Shown in pieces: positions 26,560 to 35,150 of a DNA stretch of 64,000 bases (position 1 is its first letter; each line of letters opens with the position of its first letter). Position numbers and translations under genes: made by a program. Under the pieces are notes generated by a model. That model did not search any database. It was not told the origin of the DNA and saw only the letters and a program-made list of their open reading frames with translations. The DNA is taken from positions 558,001 to 622,000 of the forward strand of contig NZ_CP109328.1 in NCBI RefSeq assembly GCF_035918155.1. The letters are read 5' to 3'. This DNA is from Streptomyces sp. NBC_01591. GTDB taxonomy: Bacteria > Actinomycetota > Actinomycetes > Streptomycetales > Streptomycetaceae.

Positions 26560-27205
26560 CCTGCACCTTCCCGCCCAGCGGCGCCGCACCACCATTCCCG
26601 AGCCGTTGCCGTCCGCCCCCAGACCGCCGGACCTGGTCCACCGGCGCTTCACCGCCCACCGTCCCAACCAGTTGTGGGTCGCCGACCTCACCTGTATCCG
26701 CACCTGGTCGGGCTGGGTCTTCGTCGCCTTCGTCCTGGACGTGTACTCACGGATGATCGTCGGATGGCAGCTCGCCACCCACAGGCGCACCGATCTCCCC
26801 CTGGACGCCCTGGAGATGGCGCTCTGGCGGCGTGGAATCAAGAAGGGATCGGGTCTGATACGTCACAGCGACCGCGGCTCGCAACCCGGACTCAATCGGT
26901 TACGGCGAGCGGTTGCTGGAGACCGGTGCGACCGCGTCCGTCGGCTCCGTCGCGGACAGCTACGACAATGCCATGGCCGAGGCCCTCAACGGCTCGGTCA
27001 AGGCTGAGCCAATCCCGCACCAAGGACCCTTGGCGGGACGCTGACCAGGTAGAACGTGCCGTCGTCCAGTGGGTCGGCTGGTACAACACCGAGCGCCTGC
27101 ACTCAGCCCTCGACTACCTCCCGCCCGAGGAATTCGAGGTCCAGCACTACCGATCCCAGCAACCACGAACGCCGCCTGAAACCACACAAACCGGCTGCTA
27201 CGAAA
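26560..27205 (+). mobile_element. IS3-type transposase OrfB remnant
   Basis: The plus strand reads HRRFTAHRPNQLWVADLTCI (first catalytic Asp), VFVAFVLDVYSRMIVGWQLA, and SGLIRHSDRGSQ (second Asp). It slips frame after 26885 to IGYGERLLETGATASVGSVA and DSYDNAMAEALNGSVKAE (Glu region), and slips again to DPWRDADQVERAVVQWVGWY and NTERLHSALDYLPPEEFE. This is the rve integrase core of an IS3-family transposase with at least two frameshifts. OrfA and the OrfB start are missing. Confidence 0.85.
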
Positions 27206-27216
27206 CTCGGAACAGC

Positions 27217-28188
27217 TCATGGCTGATGCCCGTAGCGGGCGTGCCCAATGTGCCACACGTAGGAGGCTGCGACGGCTTCCATGGCGTGAGCGTGATCCGC
27301 GAGTGCGTTCTTGCTGTTGGCGGCGAGTTCGGTGATTCGAAGGCGTGCGGTGGAGGCTTGGTCTTCACACATGCGGGAGGCCAGGCGGAACGCCCCTTCG
27401 AGGTCGCACTCGCGGTGTCGGATCAGCAGTGTTGGCAGGCTCAGAGGAGTCGGGTCACCGCGACCCGTCTCCTTCGCGTACGAGGCAAGGTCGTTGATCC
27501 ACCCGGCAAGGTCGGCAACGGCCTTCTCCAGCTCCCGCACTCCTGCCGAGGCTCGCTGATCCTCGGTGAGTTCGTACCCGAGCACGACTTCCGCGGTCGC
27601 CATAACGGTCCGGACGAAGACCGTGTGTGGGCGCATCGCGCAATAGTCGCTCAGGGTGACCTGGTCGAGCCTGTCGAGGTGATGGGCCTCCCAGAGGATG
27701 CCGAAGAGGTTGTCCCGCAGGTGTGCGGTGAGCCGTAGGTACTGCGTGGGCGTGGCCCGTTCCCGGAACCGGTGCAGGAGGTCCCGCAGGGCGGCGATGC
27801 AGGCGTCGTCATCGGCCGCCGGCTCGTCGTGGCCGGCCAGCAGGTGGACACAGTGACTGATGCGGCGGACCAGACGGGCGGTGTCACGGCCTCCTTCGGC
27901 CTCGCCGTGTACGTCGTCGAACGCGGTGAGCCACAGAAAGAGATCGGCGCAGAGGAACACGCCGTCCCGGTCCGCCGTGGGCAGGACACGAGCCACCCCC
28001 TGGGCCGTGATGTTGCAGAGGGCCTTCGCCTCGCCGGGTGAACCGATCAGGGGGAAGGTCCGGAGCCAGTGGGTGGTCTGTTCCTCGATGGCGTCGGCAT
28101 ACGGGCTGGTGGCGAAGGGGCCGGGGAAAGAGCCTCGGAGGTCGGGCATCGGCAGGGTACGCGCGTCCGAGCTGCGGGTGTGGCTCAT
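27217..28188 (-). CDS. class I terpene synthase (labdane-type diterpene cluster)
   Basis: A 323-aa bacterial class I terpene cyclase. Asp91-Asp92-x-x-x-Glu96 (DDVHGE) is the metal motif, and Asn232-Asp-x-x-Ser236-x-x-x-Glu240 (NDLASYAKE) the NSE triad. Arg186 lies exactly 46 residues before the triad, the usual diphosphate sensor, and Arg318-Tyr319 close the site. All catalytic elements are present. It would ionise the diphosphate of a bicyclic precursor made by the class II cyclase encoded upstream. Its ATG overlaps the P450 stop (ATGA), so translation is coupled. An IS3 remnant follows closely. Confidence 0.92.
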   Translation of the reverse strand: MSHTRSSDARTLPMPDLRGSFPGPFATSPYADAIEEQTTHWLRTFPLIGSPGEAKALCNITAQGVARVLPTADRDGVFLCADLFLWLTAFDDVHGEAEGGRDTARLVRRISHCVHLLAGHDEPAADDDACIAALRDLLHRFRERATPTQYLRLTAHLRDNLFGILWEAHHLDRLDQVTLSDYCAMRPHTVFVRTVMATAEVVLGYELTEDQRASAGVRELEKAVADLAGWINDLASYAKETGRGDPTPLSLPTLLIRHRECDLEGAFRLASRMCEDQASTARLRITELAANSKNALADHAHAMEAVAASYVWHIGHARYGHQP

Positions 28189-29564
28189 GCGGCTGTCCCC
28201 GCGACGGCCCGCTGCCTGGTTTCGGCGACCATACGGGGGTCCGACGGGTGCACGGTGAGCAGGCCGACCGGCTCCACGGTGGCGCCGGGAACGGGCCGCA
28301 GCCGCCAGCGGGACGCGATGAAAGCCGTGATGACGATCGCCTCCGTCCAGGCGAACGCGTCGCCGATGCACATGCGTTTTCCCGATCCGAAGGGGATGAA
28401 GGCTCCCCTCGGCGGCTGGGGGCGCTCCGGCAGCCAGCGGTCGGGGTCGAAGCGCAGCGGGTCGGGGTACAGGGCCGGATCCCGGTGCAGTGCGTAGGGA
28501 CTCCACAGCACCTGCTCACCCGCCGGGAGGCTGACCTGCCCGAGGCGCACGGGCTTGGTGGCCTGCCGGGTCACCAGCCAGCCGGCGTGGTGCAGGCGCA
28601 GGGTCTCACTGACCAGCCTGCGCGTGAAGGCGAGTCGGGGGACGTGCTCGGCGGTGATCGGGCCCTCTCCGACCACGGAGTCGACCTCCTCGTGCAGCCT
28701 GCGCTCCAGCTCGGGGTCGCGGCCCAGCTCGTGGAACAGCCAGGCCAGCATGACTCCCGTCGTCTCGGAGCCCGCAGCCAGCAGCCCGATGATCTCCGAC
28801 AGGATCTCGTTGTCGGGCAGTGGCGCACCGGTTTCGTCCCGGGCCTCCAGGAGCAGTGTCACGAGGTCGTCGTGGGCGTCGGGGACCGCCCGGCGCTCCG
28901 CGATGATGTCCGCCACCTCGCTGCGCAGCAGGCTGCGGGCGGCCTTGAGCCGCCGGTTGCTGCGGGTGGGCAGCCGTTCCAGCGAGGACACGGGCACCAT
29001 GGTGCGCCAGATGGCGGCCGTGAAGACCGTGTCGACGGCGTCGAGGATCGCGCGCGCCCGCTCCTGCTCCGCGCGGAAGGAGCACAGCACTGACATGGCC
29101 ACGTCCTGGGCCATGAGCCCCATCTCGGTCTTCAGGTCCAGCAGTTCCCCCTCACGCCAGTCCGTGATGGACGGCTCCACCGTTTCCCGCATCGTGTTGA
29201 CGTACCCGCTGATCCGCTCGCGGTGGAAGGCGGGCTGGAGCAGACGGCGCCGACGCAGGTGGGGCTCGCCTTCCGCGACCGGCAGGGCCGACTGACCGAA
29301 AAGCTTGAGCTTCTCGCCCAGCAACCCCTTGGAGAATGAGCCGGACTTGCTGGTGAGCATTTCGTGGATCAGCTCATGAGAGTTGACCACGGTCACCTTC
29401 TTGAGGCCGACCGACATACGGACGATCGGCCCGTATGTGCGCAGGCGTTCGACGAACTCCAGGCGGTCCTTGAGCAGGGGCACAACGTGTCCGATGAGCG
29501 GCAACCGCCCCGGAGCGGTCGGCGGAACGTTCATGTCGGCAGTCACATCTATGTCAGGAGTCAC
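28185..29564 (-). CDS. cytochrome P450 of the diterpene cluster
   Basis: A 459-aa P450 with all conserved parts: I-helix AGSETTG, ExxR as ETLR, and the heme loop FGSGKRMCIGDAFA with Cys399 as thiolate ligand. It lacks a membrane anchor, so it is soluble and needs ferredoxin partners encoded elsewhere. GTG at 29564 was chosen because it overlaps the class II cyclase stop (GTGA) and has GGAAAGGA upstream. It sits between the two cyclases, so hydroxylation of the labdane skeleton is the likely role, as in the cyslabdan/raimonol clusters. Confidence 0.92.
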   Translation of the reverse strand: MTPDIDVTADMNVPPTAPGRLPLIGHVVPLLKDRLEFVERLRTYGPIVRMSVGLKKVTVVNSHELIHEMLTSKSGSFSKGLLGEKLKLFGQSALPVAEGEPHLRRRRLLQPAFHRERISGYVNTMRETVEPSITDWREGELLDLKTEMGLMAQDVAMSVLCSFRAEQERARAILDAVDTVFTAAIWRTMVPVSSLERLPTRSNRRLKAARSLLRSEVADIIAERRAVPDAHDDLVTLLLEARDETGAPLPDNEILSEIIGLLAAGSETTGVMLAWLFHELGRDPELERRLHEEVDSVVGEGPITAEHVPRLAFTRRLVSETLRLHHAGWLVTRQATKPVRLGQVSLPAGEQVLWSPYALHRDPALYPDPLRFDPDRWLPERPQPPRGAFIPFGSGKRMCIGDAFAWTEAIVITAFIASRWRLRPVPGATVEPVGLLTVHPSDPRMVAETRQRAVAGTAA

Positions 29565-31159
29565 GCGTCCGTCCTTTCCACATATGCTTCTGTACATGCG
29601 GCTGCGCGACGTGCCCGCAGCAACTCCCGCGCAGCGAGCACCTCCGCTTCGATCACTGCGATGGGCGCATACAGGGTTTTGTCGTGCCACAGGGCGGGGT
29701 GCTGGTGGCTCGGGTGCGAGGCGGCGCGCAGATACGTTTCGGCAAGGTCCAGGGCCCGGGTGTGCTGCGGCTGCGGTGTGGGTGTGGCGGCGCTCAGCAG
29801 GATTTTGACGGCGTATGCGGTTTCTTCGACGGTGCTGCCCCACACGCCCCAGGAGCCGTCGGCGCGCTGAGTGTCAGTGGTCCACGCGGCGGCGCTCCGG
29901 ACGGCGCTGGACGCGTGGTGGCCGCCGTACTGTGCGAGCGCGGTGACGCTTCGCGCGGTGGCGTAGTAGGGGGAGGCATGCCACTTGTCGGTCCAGTGCC
30001 CTTCGGGTTGCTGCTGGCCGGTCAGCCAGTCGCAGAGCTTCGCCGCTCGGGGGCCGTATGTGTGCTCTGCCGTCGGGCAGCGCCGCAGGTAGCTCACGAG
30101 GGCCTGGAGGGCGTGGGCGTTCGCGGTGACCGATCCGGTGTCCTCGCCGATGTAGCAGTCGTAGTGGCTGCCGTTGTGGAACAGGTCCAGCGGTGCCGGG
30201 TCGTACGGCAGGCCGACGAGCGAGGCAACCAGCACTGCCATGGCAGTGTCGTCGGCATCGGTCATGAGGCCGGGCGCACCGCGCACGCCTTGCGGATCGT
30301 AGATCTCCTCGGCCCACCCACGGACAGTGGGAAGAGCGGCAGCGGGCAGGTGGGCGCGCGCCAGTGCGGCGGCGACCCATAGCCGTTCGACCACGCGGAG
30401 GGGCGCGGCCTCGGGGAAGAGACCGCCGTAGCGCTGCGCCACCGCGGTGAGGTCGTCGACGGCCCGAGCGGTAGTGGCAGGTGACCGCGTTGCCCGTGCC
30501 GCGGTGGCGGCCGGCGAGCTGCCCAGCAGGCCTTCGACGTCAGGGACGAGCGACGGTGGTATGTAGCTGCCTAGGCCTTCGAACGTATGGTGAAACTTGA
30601 CGGGCAGGCTGCCCGCCGACTCGTACCGCCTGGCAACGGAAGCGGGTGCCGACGCGTGGAAGCCGCCCGGAACCGGCAGCCGGGGGCCACCGAAGCCGGG
30701 CATGTCCCCGCCGGTGATCAGGGAGCCCAGCTTCTCGTTGATCTCGGCCACCAGGCTGGGTACGAGAATTTCCGCTGCGGCCGTGTCCGGCCACGGGCCC
30801 GCCGATGGCATTGATCGCAGTACGTCGAGGCCTCTGTTCACCGCGGCTGTGAGCCGGCCGGTGACCTCTGCGGACGCGGTGCCCCTTCGCAGGACGGCCA
30901 GTGCGGCCTCCACCCCGCTGAGTGTCGGCAGCAGCCGGTAGGGCAGCGGCCCCTCCCCCCAACTGCCGTCGGGCGCCTGCTGTTCCAGCAGGTACGTGAT
31001 CCGCCGTGGCTCCTCGGGCAGCCACGGCGCCGCCGAGAGGACGCGGGCCGTCTCGTACAGGGAGGGACGGACGCTTCCCCACCCGTCCTGGTCGGCCCTG
31101 GCCACCAGGCTGGTGGCTCGTTCGGCGTAGGACGTGCTGATGGGCGTGCTGATGCTCAT
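29561..31159 (-). CDS. class II diterpene cyclase
   Basis: A 532-aa protein of the squalene-hopene/prenyltransferase-repeat family. Asp301-Ala-Asp303-Asp304 (TDADDTAM) is the DxDD motif that protonates a terminal double bond. QW-like repeats (APDGSWGEG near 64, RADGSWGVWG near the C-terminus) support the beta-gamma fold. No DDxxD class I motif, so it makes a bicyclic diphosphate (labdadienyl/copalyl type) from GGPP and leaves ionisation to the class I enzyme. Which stereoisomer, and whether water is captured, cannot be read from sequence. It is 48 bases from GGPP synthase and overlaps the P450. Confidence 0.9.
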   Translation of the reverse strand: MSISTPISTSYAERATSLVARADQDGWGSVRPSLYETARVLSAAPWLPEEPRRITYLLEQQAPDGSWGEGPLPYRLLPTLSGVEAALAVLRRGTASAEVTGRLTAAVNRGLDVLRSMPSAGPWPDTAAAEILVPSLVAEINEKLGSLITGGDMPGFGGPRLPVPGGFHASAPASVARRYESAGSLPVKFHHTFEGLGSYIPPSLVPDVEGLLGSSPAATAARATRSPATTARAVDDLTAVAQRYGGLFPEAAPLRVVERLWVAAALARAHLPAAALPTVRGWAEEIYDPQGVRGAPGLMTDADDTAMAVLVASLVGLPYDPAPLDLFHNGSHYDCYIGEDTGSVTANAHALQALVSYLRRCPTAEHTYGPRAAKLCDWLTGQQQPEGHWTDKWHASPYYATARSVTALAQYGGHHASSAVRSAAAWTTDTQRADGSWGVWGSTVEETAYAVKILLSAATPTPQPQHTRALDLAETYLRAASHPSHQHPALWHDKTLYAPIAVIEAEVLAARELLRARRAAACTEAYVERTDA

Positions 31160-31207
31160 GGGGCGACTTCCTCCTCGGGGTTCTGACTGGCGGAGTGCGG
31201 CGATGCG

Positions 31208-32287
31208 TTATGTCTGCCTGGCCGTCGCGTCCAGGGCGAGCCGGCGCAGGGAGGCTGTGGCACTTCCCGGGAAGGGGGCGTCGTCCAGGGCGGCGAGGGC
31301 GGCGGCCCGTCGTGTGGTGATCATTTCCTCCACGGTCTGCCGGGCGCCGGTGGAGTTCAGGATCGTGCGGACCGCGGCTGCGTGTTCCTCGTTGAGGTCG
31401 CTTCGGCCGACGAGCTCGCGCAGTGTTTTCAGTTCGGCCGTGGAGGCTCGCTGGACCGCGAGCGCCATCAGGACGGTGGCCTTGCCCTCGCGCAGGTCGT
31501 CCAGTACTGGTTTGCCCGTTTTGGCAGGATCACCGAAGACCCCGAGCAGGTCGTCCCGCAGCTGAAACGCTTCTCCTAGTGGGATGCCGAAACCGGTGCA
31601 GGCATCGAGTACGGGCGGGGTTGCTCCGGCCGCTGCTGCCCCTATGTGAAGGGGTCGTTCTATGGTGTATTTAGCCGTCTTGTATCGAATAACGTGCAGT
31701 GCCGTATCCACATCACCGGTGAGGCGGCCGGTGGTCTGCAAGTCCAAGAGCTGGCCGTACATGACCTCGCTCCGCATCTCGGCCACCAGTGGCAGCACCT
31801 GCGCCAGCCGCCCCGGGCTGAGGTCCGCTGTTCGGAGGAGTTCATCGGACCACACCAGGGCCAGATCGCCGAGCAGGACGGCCGCGCCCAGACCGTGTGC
31901 CTCGGCCCTGCTGCCCGGGCCGCCGCTGTCGGTATACGCGGTGGCCAGTGCACGGTGGGCGGACGGCCGGCCGCGGCGGATATCGCTGTCGTCCATCACG
32001 TCGTCGTGTACCAGGGCGAACACCTGGAAGAGTTCGAGGCTGGCGGCAGTGCGAACGGCAGCAGTCATGTCACCTGTTGCTCCGGCGGCTTGCCATCCGT
32101 ACAGGCACAGCAGGGACCGAAGTCGTTTTCCGCCGGTCAGGAGTCCGCGCAGGGCGGTGGTCAGGTAGAGCAGCTCGATTCCTGGCGCAGCACGTTCCTT
32201 GTCGTCCAGGAATCCGGTCAGAGCCGCGCCGACCTTCTGTCGTAGGGAAGAGAGGTCGGGCAGTCCCGTGGGAAGGGTTTGTGTCAC
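31208..32287 (-). CDS. geranylgeranyl diphosphate synthase
   Basis: A 359-aa trans-isoprenyl diphosphate synthase. The first Asp-rich motif is DDVMD (95-99) and the second region QLRDDLLGVFGDPAKTGKP (from 242) is typical of actinobacterial short-chain synthases. Small residues before the first motif (ALVH) fit a C20 product. GTG at 32287 was chosen for the AGAGGA ribosome site; a longer frame reaches 32416 without one. It supplies GGPP to the class II cyclase next to it and is probably the first gene of the diterpene operon. Confidence 0.92.
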   Translation of the reverse strand: MTQTLPTGLPDLSSLRQKVGAALTGFLDDKERAAPGIELLYLTTALRGLLTGGKRLRSLLCLYGWQAAGATGDMTAAVRTAASLELFQVFALVHDDVMDDSDIRRGRPSAHRALATAYTDSGGPGSRAEAHGLGAAVLLGDLALVWSDELLRTADLSPGRLAQVLPLVAEMRSEVMYGQLLDLQTTGRLTGDVDTALHVIRYKTAKYTIERPLHIGAAAAGATPPVLDACTGFGIPLGEAFQLRDDLLGVFGDPAKTGKPVLDDLREGKATVLMALAVQRASTAELKTLRELVGRSDLNEEHAAAVRTILNSTGARQTVEEMITTRRAAALAALDDAPFPGSATASLRRLALDATARQT

Positions 32288-32392
32288 CGGCGGTTGATCC
32301 TCTTTCGTTCGGGAACCGTCGTCGCGGTTCCGTTCTTGCAGAGGACGGGTCAACGGACCCGCGTCTCCTCCCTGAGGTTGTAGCGGTGGTGC

Positions 32393-32429
32393 CGGCCGGC
32401 TCCCGGGCGGCACCACCGCGACGTGACGA
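32393..32429 (-). terminator. 12-bp stem-loop between cvnE and the GGPP synthase gene
   Basis: GCGGTGGTGCCG (32393-32404) and CGGCACCACCGC (32418-32429) pair perfectly around a 13-base loop, just after the cvnE stop and 106 bases before the GGPP synthase start. It separates the conservon from the terpene genes, although both read leftward. Confidence 0.75.
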
Positions 32430-32451
32430 TCGACGGCAGGTGATACGGCTT

Positions 32452-33744
32452 CTACGCCTCAGTGCCGCCTGACGTCGGGGAGAACGGTGTGTCCCGCTCG
32501 GGGCGGGAAGGGCTCCGGCTCCAGGGGGTGGCCCCGTTGGCGTCGGGGGTCAGCGGGGTGAATCGGGCCGGGAGCGAGGTGAGCGTCCGGTGGACAGCCC
32601 CGGGGCGGTAGGTCAGCCTGTCGGCGGGAACATCCAGTTCGATGTCCGGCAGATAGGTCAGGAGCCTCTCGATGGCGGCCGTGGCGATCAGTGTGGCGAC
32701 GTCACGGGCAGGACATGTATGGGGACCTGCGGCGAAGGCCAGGTGGGCCTTGTTCCCGGAGCGGTAGCCGTCCGCCGGAATGCCCGAGTGGGGACAGGTG
32801 TTGGCGGCTGCGTACGACACCATGACGGGCGAGCCCGCGGGGATGCGAGCGCCGTGGAAGGTCACGTCCTTCTTGGGAAAGTGGACGCTGTAGTTGGCCA
32901 GCGGCGCGTCGTGCCACAGCGCGTCGTCGATGGCGTTCTGGATGGGCAGGCTCCCGGTGGTCAGGGTGCCGAAATAGCGGTCGTCGCTGAGCATGCGGAC
33001 GAGCGTGTTGGCGATGAGGTTGCCCAGCGGCTCGTTCCCGGCCCCGAGGGTGATGAGGATCTGGTTGACGGCCTCTTCCTGGCTCAGCCCATTGGGATGA
33101 TCGATGAACCAGGAGGTCAGATCGTGGCCGCGCTGTGCCGCCTTGGTCGCGTAGAGCGTTTCGAGGTAGGCGCCGAACGACTGCCCGCCCGCAGCTTGCG
33201 TCTCCGGATCGCTGTCCATCATCGCCCCGAGCGCCCACACAAGCCGCCGGCCCTCCTCGTCCGGCATGCCGAACAGAGCGTTGAAGACCATCAGGGGCAG
33301 CTGCTGCGCGTACTGGCGGACGAGGTCAACCGTCCCGGTATCGGCGAATTCCTGGAGCAGCGTGTCGGCGAAGCGGAATGTCAGGGCGCGCACATCATGG
33401 GGATCCAGGAGACCGAAGCTGTCCGTGATCACACGTCGCAGGTGCGCGTGTGCCTCGCCGTCGGCGAAGAACAGACTCGGCCGCCACTCCACCAGGGGCC
33501 GGATCGGGCTGTCCTCCGGCACCTGGGGCAGCCAGCTCCGGGTGTCCTTGGTCCACGTATCGGTGTCCTGGAGGAGGTCGAGGGCGGCTCGGTAGTCGGT
33601 GACCAGGTTGACCACGACACCGGGGGCCACCTCGGCTACGCCGACCGGTCCCTGTCTGCGCAGCAGTTCATAGCTGCGCTGCGGGTTCGCGGCGTGTTCG
33701 GCCCCGTGCAGGGACACGGGGGCTTCGGCTGGTGTGAGCGTCAC
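32452..33744 (-). CDS. cvnE: conservon P450 CvnE (CYP157-like)
   Basis: A 430-aa P450, the last gene of a cvn operon. The heme loop FAAGPHTCPARD is present with Cys344. The ExxR motif is absent: the K-helix place reads AIDDALWHDAP (Asp273-Asp274-Ala-Leu-Trp277), and the I-helix has GAGNEPLGN instead of AGxET. Loss of ExxR is known for CYP157 members in conservons. Conservon P450s have no proven substrate; a role in signalling has been proposed. Its start overlaps cvnD (ATGA). Asp/Trp at these positions was read directly. Confidence 0.9.
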   Translation of the reverse strand: MTLTPAEAPVSLHGAEHAANPQRSYELLRRQGPVGVAEVAPGVVVNLVTDYRAALDLLQDTDTWTKDTRSWLPQVPEDSPIRPLVEWRPSLFFADGEAHAHLRRVITDSFGLLDPHDVRALTFRFADTLLQEFADTGTVDLVRQYAQQLPLMVFNALFGMPDEEGRRLVWALGAMMDSDPETQAAGGQSFGAYLETLYATKAAQRGHDLTSWFIDHPNGLSQEEAVNQILITLGAGNEPLGNLIANTLVRMLSDDRYFGTLTTGSLPIQNAIDDALWHDAPLANYSVHFPKKDVTFHGARIPAGSPVMVSYAAANTCPHSGIPADGYRSGNKAHLAFAAGPHTCPARDVATLIATAAIERLLTYLPDIELDVPADRLTYRPGAVHRTLTSLPARFTPLTPDANGATPWSRSPSRPERDTPFSPTSGGTEA

Positions 33745-34361
33745 GAGGCTTTGACTCCGGCAACGGATATGGAATGGGCGGTCAGTTGGGCGAGGGCGTG
33801 CAGGCCGCTGTTCTTCTCTCGTGCGTCACAGGTGACCAGTGGTGTCTCCGGGGCGAGGTCGAGCTTCGAACGGATGAGCGCCAAGTCGTACTTGGGTGAG
33901 TCAGGGAAGACATTGACAGCGACGGCGTACGGCAAACCGCGCTCCTCGATGAGTTCCATCACTTCCCAGGAGTCCTTGAGCCGCCGGGTGTCGACCAGGA
34001 TGAGGGCACCGAGTGCTCCGAACGCGATGCCTTCCCACAGCGGAAGGAAGCGGCGCTGCCCCGGAGTTCCGTACAAGTACAGAACGATCTTGTCGCCTGG
34101 CAGCGTCAGACGGCCGAAGTCGATGGCGACCGTGGTGGTGGTTTTGTCGCGCAGGACATCGTGGCTGAGGTCATCGGTAGCGACCGCCGCGTTCGTCATG
34201 ACCTCGTCGGTGTGCAGTGTCGGAATCTGCGACAGCGACTTGACCACGGTCGTCTTGCCGATACCGAGCGGGCCGGCAACGAGGATCTTGATCCTTCGGT
34301 GTTCCCCCTCGGGCAGGTAGACGGGGGGCGAGCTAGGCGGCAAGGAGAGCGTGGAGTCCAC
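33741..34361 (-). CDS. cvnD: conservon GTPase CvnD
   Basis: A 206-aa small GTP-binding protein of the bacterial Mgl/Cvn class. The P-loop is residues 30-37 (GPLGIGKT), followed by FGRLTLPGDKIVLYLYGTPG as the G3 region. In the place of the NKxD motif it reads VAVNVFPD, the usual divergent form in the family. It acts with CvnA, CvnB and CvnC at the membrane in a complex likened to eukaryotic GPCR signalling. The start overlaps cvnC by 29 bases. Confidence 0.93.
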   Translation of the reverse strand: MDSTLSLPPSSPPVYLPEGEHRRIKILVAGPLGIGKTTVVKSLSQIPTLHTDEVMTNAAVATDDLSHDVLRDKTTTTVAIDFGRLTLPGDKIVLYLYGTPGQRRFLPLWEGIAFGALGALILVDTRRLKDSWEVMELIEERGLPYAVAVNVFPDSPKYDLALIRSKLDLAPETPLVTCDAREKNSGLHALAQLTAHSISVAGVKAS

Positions 34362-34716
34362 TCAGAACCTCCTCCAGGACTTCTTTCGACGGTCGGCCAT
34401 CGTTCGACGCGCGGAGGGCGTCCGGAAGCGGGACGGTGGCCTTTAACTGACCGTCACTGACGAGTTGTTCGGCGAGCACCAGAGTCACGCTGACCGGGAG
34501 GCCGAGGTAGCCGGCCAGTTCGACGACGCTGAGCGATCCGTCGGTGAGGAGCTCGATCACGCGCTGGTGCACCGCTGTGTGGTACCTCGCGAGGGGCAGA
34601 CCACTGGCACGCAGAGCGGCCAGCGAATCGAGGGTGCCCGAGAGGCCGGCGCCGGGGCTGGTCCCGGTCGCGAGGTAGGCCGGCAGCAGCCGTCGCTGTT
34701 CCTGGCCCCGGCTCAT
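34333..34716 (-). CDS. cvnC: conservon DUF742 protein CvnC
   Basis: A 127-aa DUF742 protein. The C-terminal half is a winged-helix-like region (QRVIELLTDGSLSVVELAGY, LGLPVSVTLVLAEQLVSDG), the normal size for CvnC. The Pro/Arg-rich N-terminus ends at LRASGLPLARYH. DUF742 proteins occur only with the CvnB/CvnD type partners. The ATG overlaps the cvnB stop (ATGA). Confidence 0.92.
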   Translation of the reverse strand: MSRGQEQRRLLPAYLATGTSPGAGLSGTLDSLAALRASGLPLARYHTAVHQRVIELLTDGSLSVVELAGYLGLPVSVTLVLAEQLVSDGQLKATVPLPDALRASNDGRPSKEVLEEVLSGLHALLAA

Positions 34717-35150
34717 GACGCCCCGTCGCTGGTACGGGCGGGAACGGACATTATCTGTTCCCCGAGTTTCATTGCCTGGCGGGCCATGGTGGCCGCGACC
34801 ACTCCCATGGGCATGTCCTCGTCGCCCGCCGCCGCGATCAGGGTGTTGGTTCCCTCGCCGACCGGCATGACCATGTAGATACCCCGGTCGTTGTGCGAGG
34901 TGACGGTCTTGAGCGGAGTGCTTCGAGGGGCTCCCAGAACGGCGTTGGTGGCGGCGCGGGAGGCGGAGTGCAGCGCGGCGGTCATCGCACCGATGCCGTC
35001 TGCCTCGTCCTTGGTGAGATCCTCGGAGATGGCCTGGACCATCCCGTCGAGAGTCATGGTCAGGGCGTGCCGGACACCACGGATTTCGGTGATGGGCTTC
35101 AGGACCCAGGCGGACGGGCCGGTCTCTTCGTGGGTTTCAGGCATGGTCAC
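34713..35150 (-). CDS. cvnB: conservon roadblock/LC7 protein CvnB
   Basis: A 145-aa roadblock/LC7-domain protein: WVLKPITEIRGVRHALTMTL, DGMVQAISEDLTKDEADGIG, then KTVTSHNDRGIYMVMPVG, the alpha-beta-beta-alpha fold that dimerises and regulates small GTPases. GTG at 35150 was chosen because it overlaps the cvnA stop as GTGA, like the other junctions of the operon. It probably acts on CvnD. Confidence 0.92.
   Translation of the reverse strand: MTMPETHEETGPSAWVLKPITEIRGVRHALTMTLDGMVQAISEDLTKDEADGIGAMTAALHSASRAATNAVLGAPRSTPLKTVTSHNDRGIYMVMPVGEGTNTLIAAAGDEDMPMGVVAATMARQAMKLGEQIMSVPARTSDGAS

Noticed and set aside
32590..34320. 576-codon plus-strand frame opposite cvnE/cvnD
   Set aside because: Pure shadow of the conservon genes.
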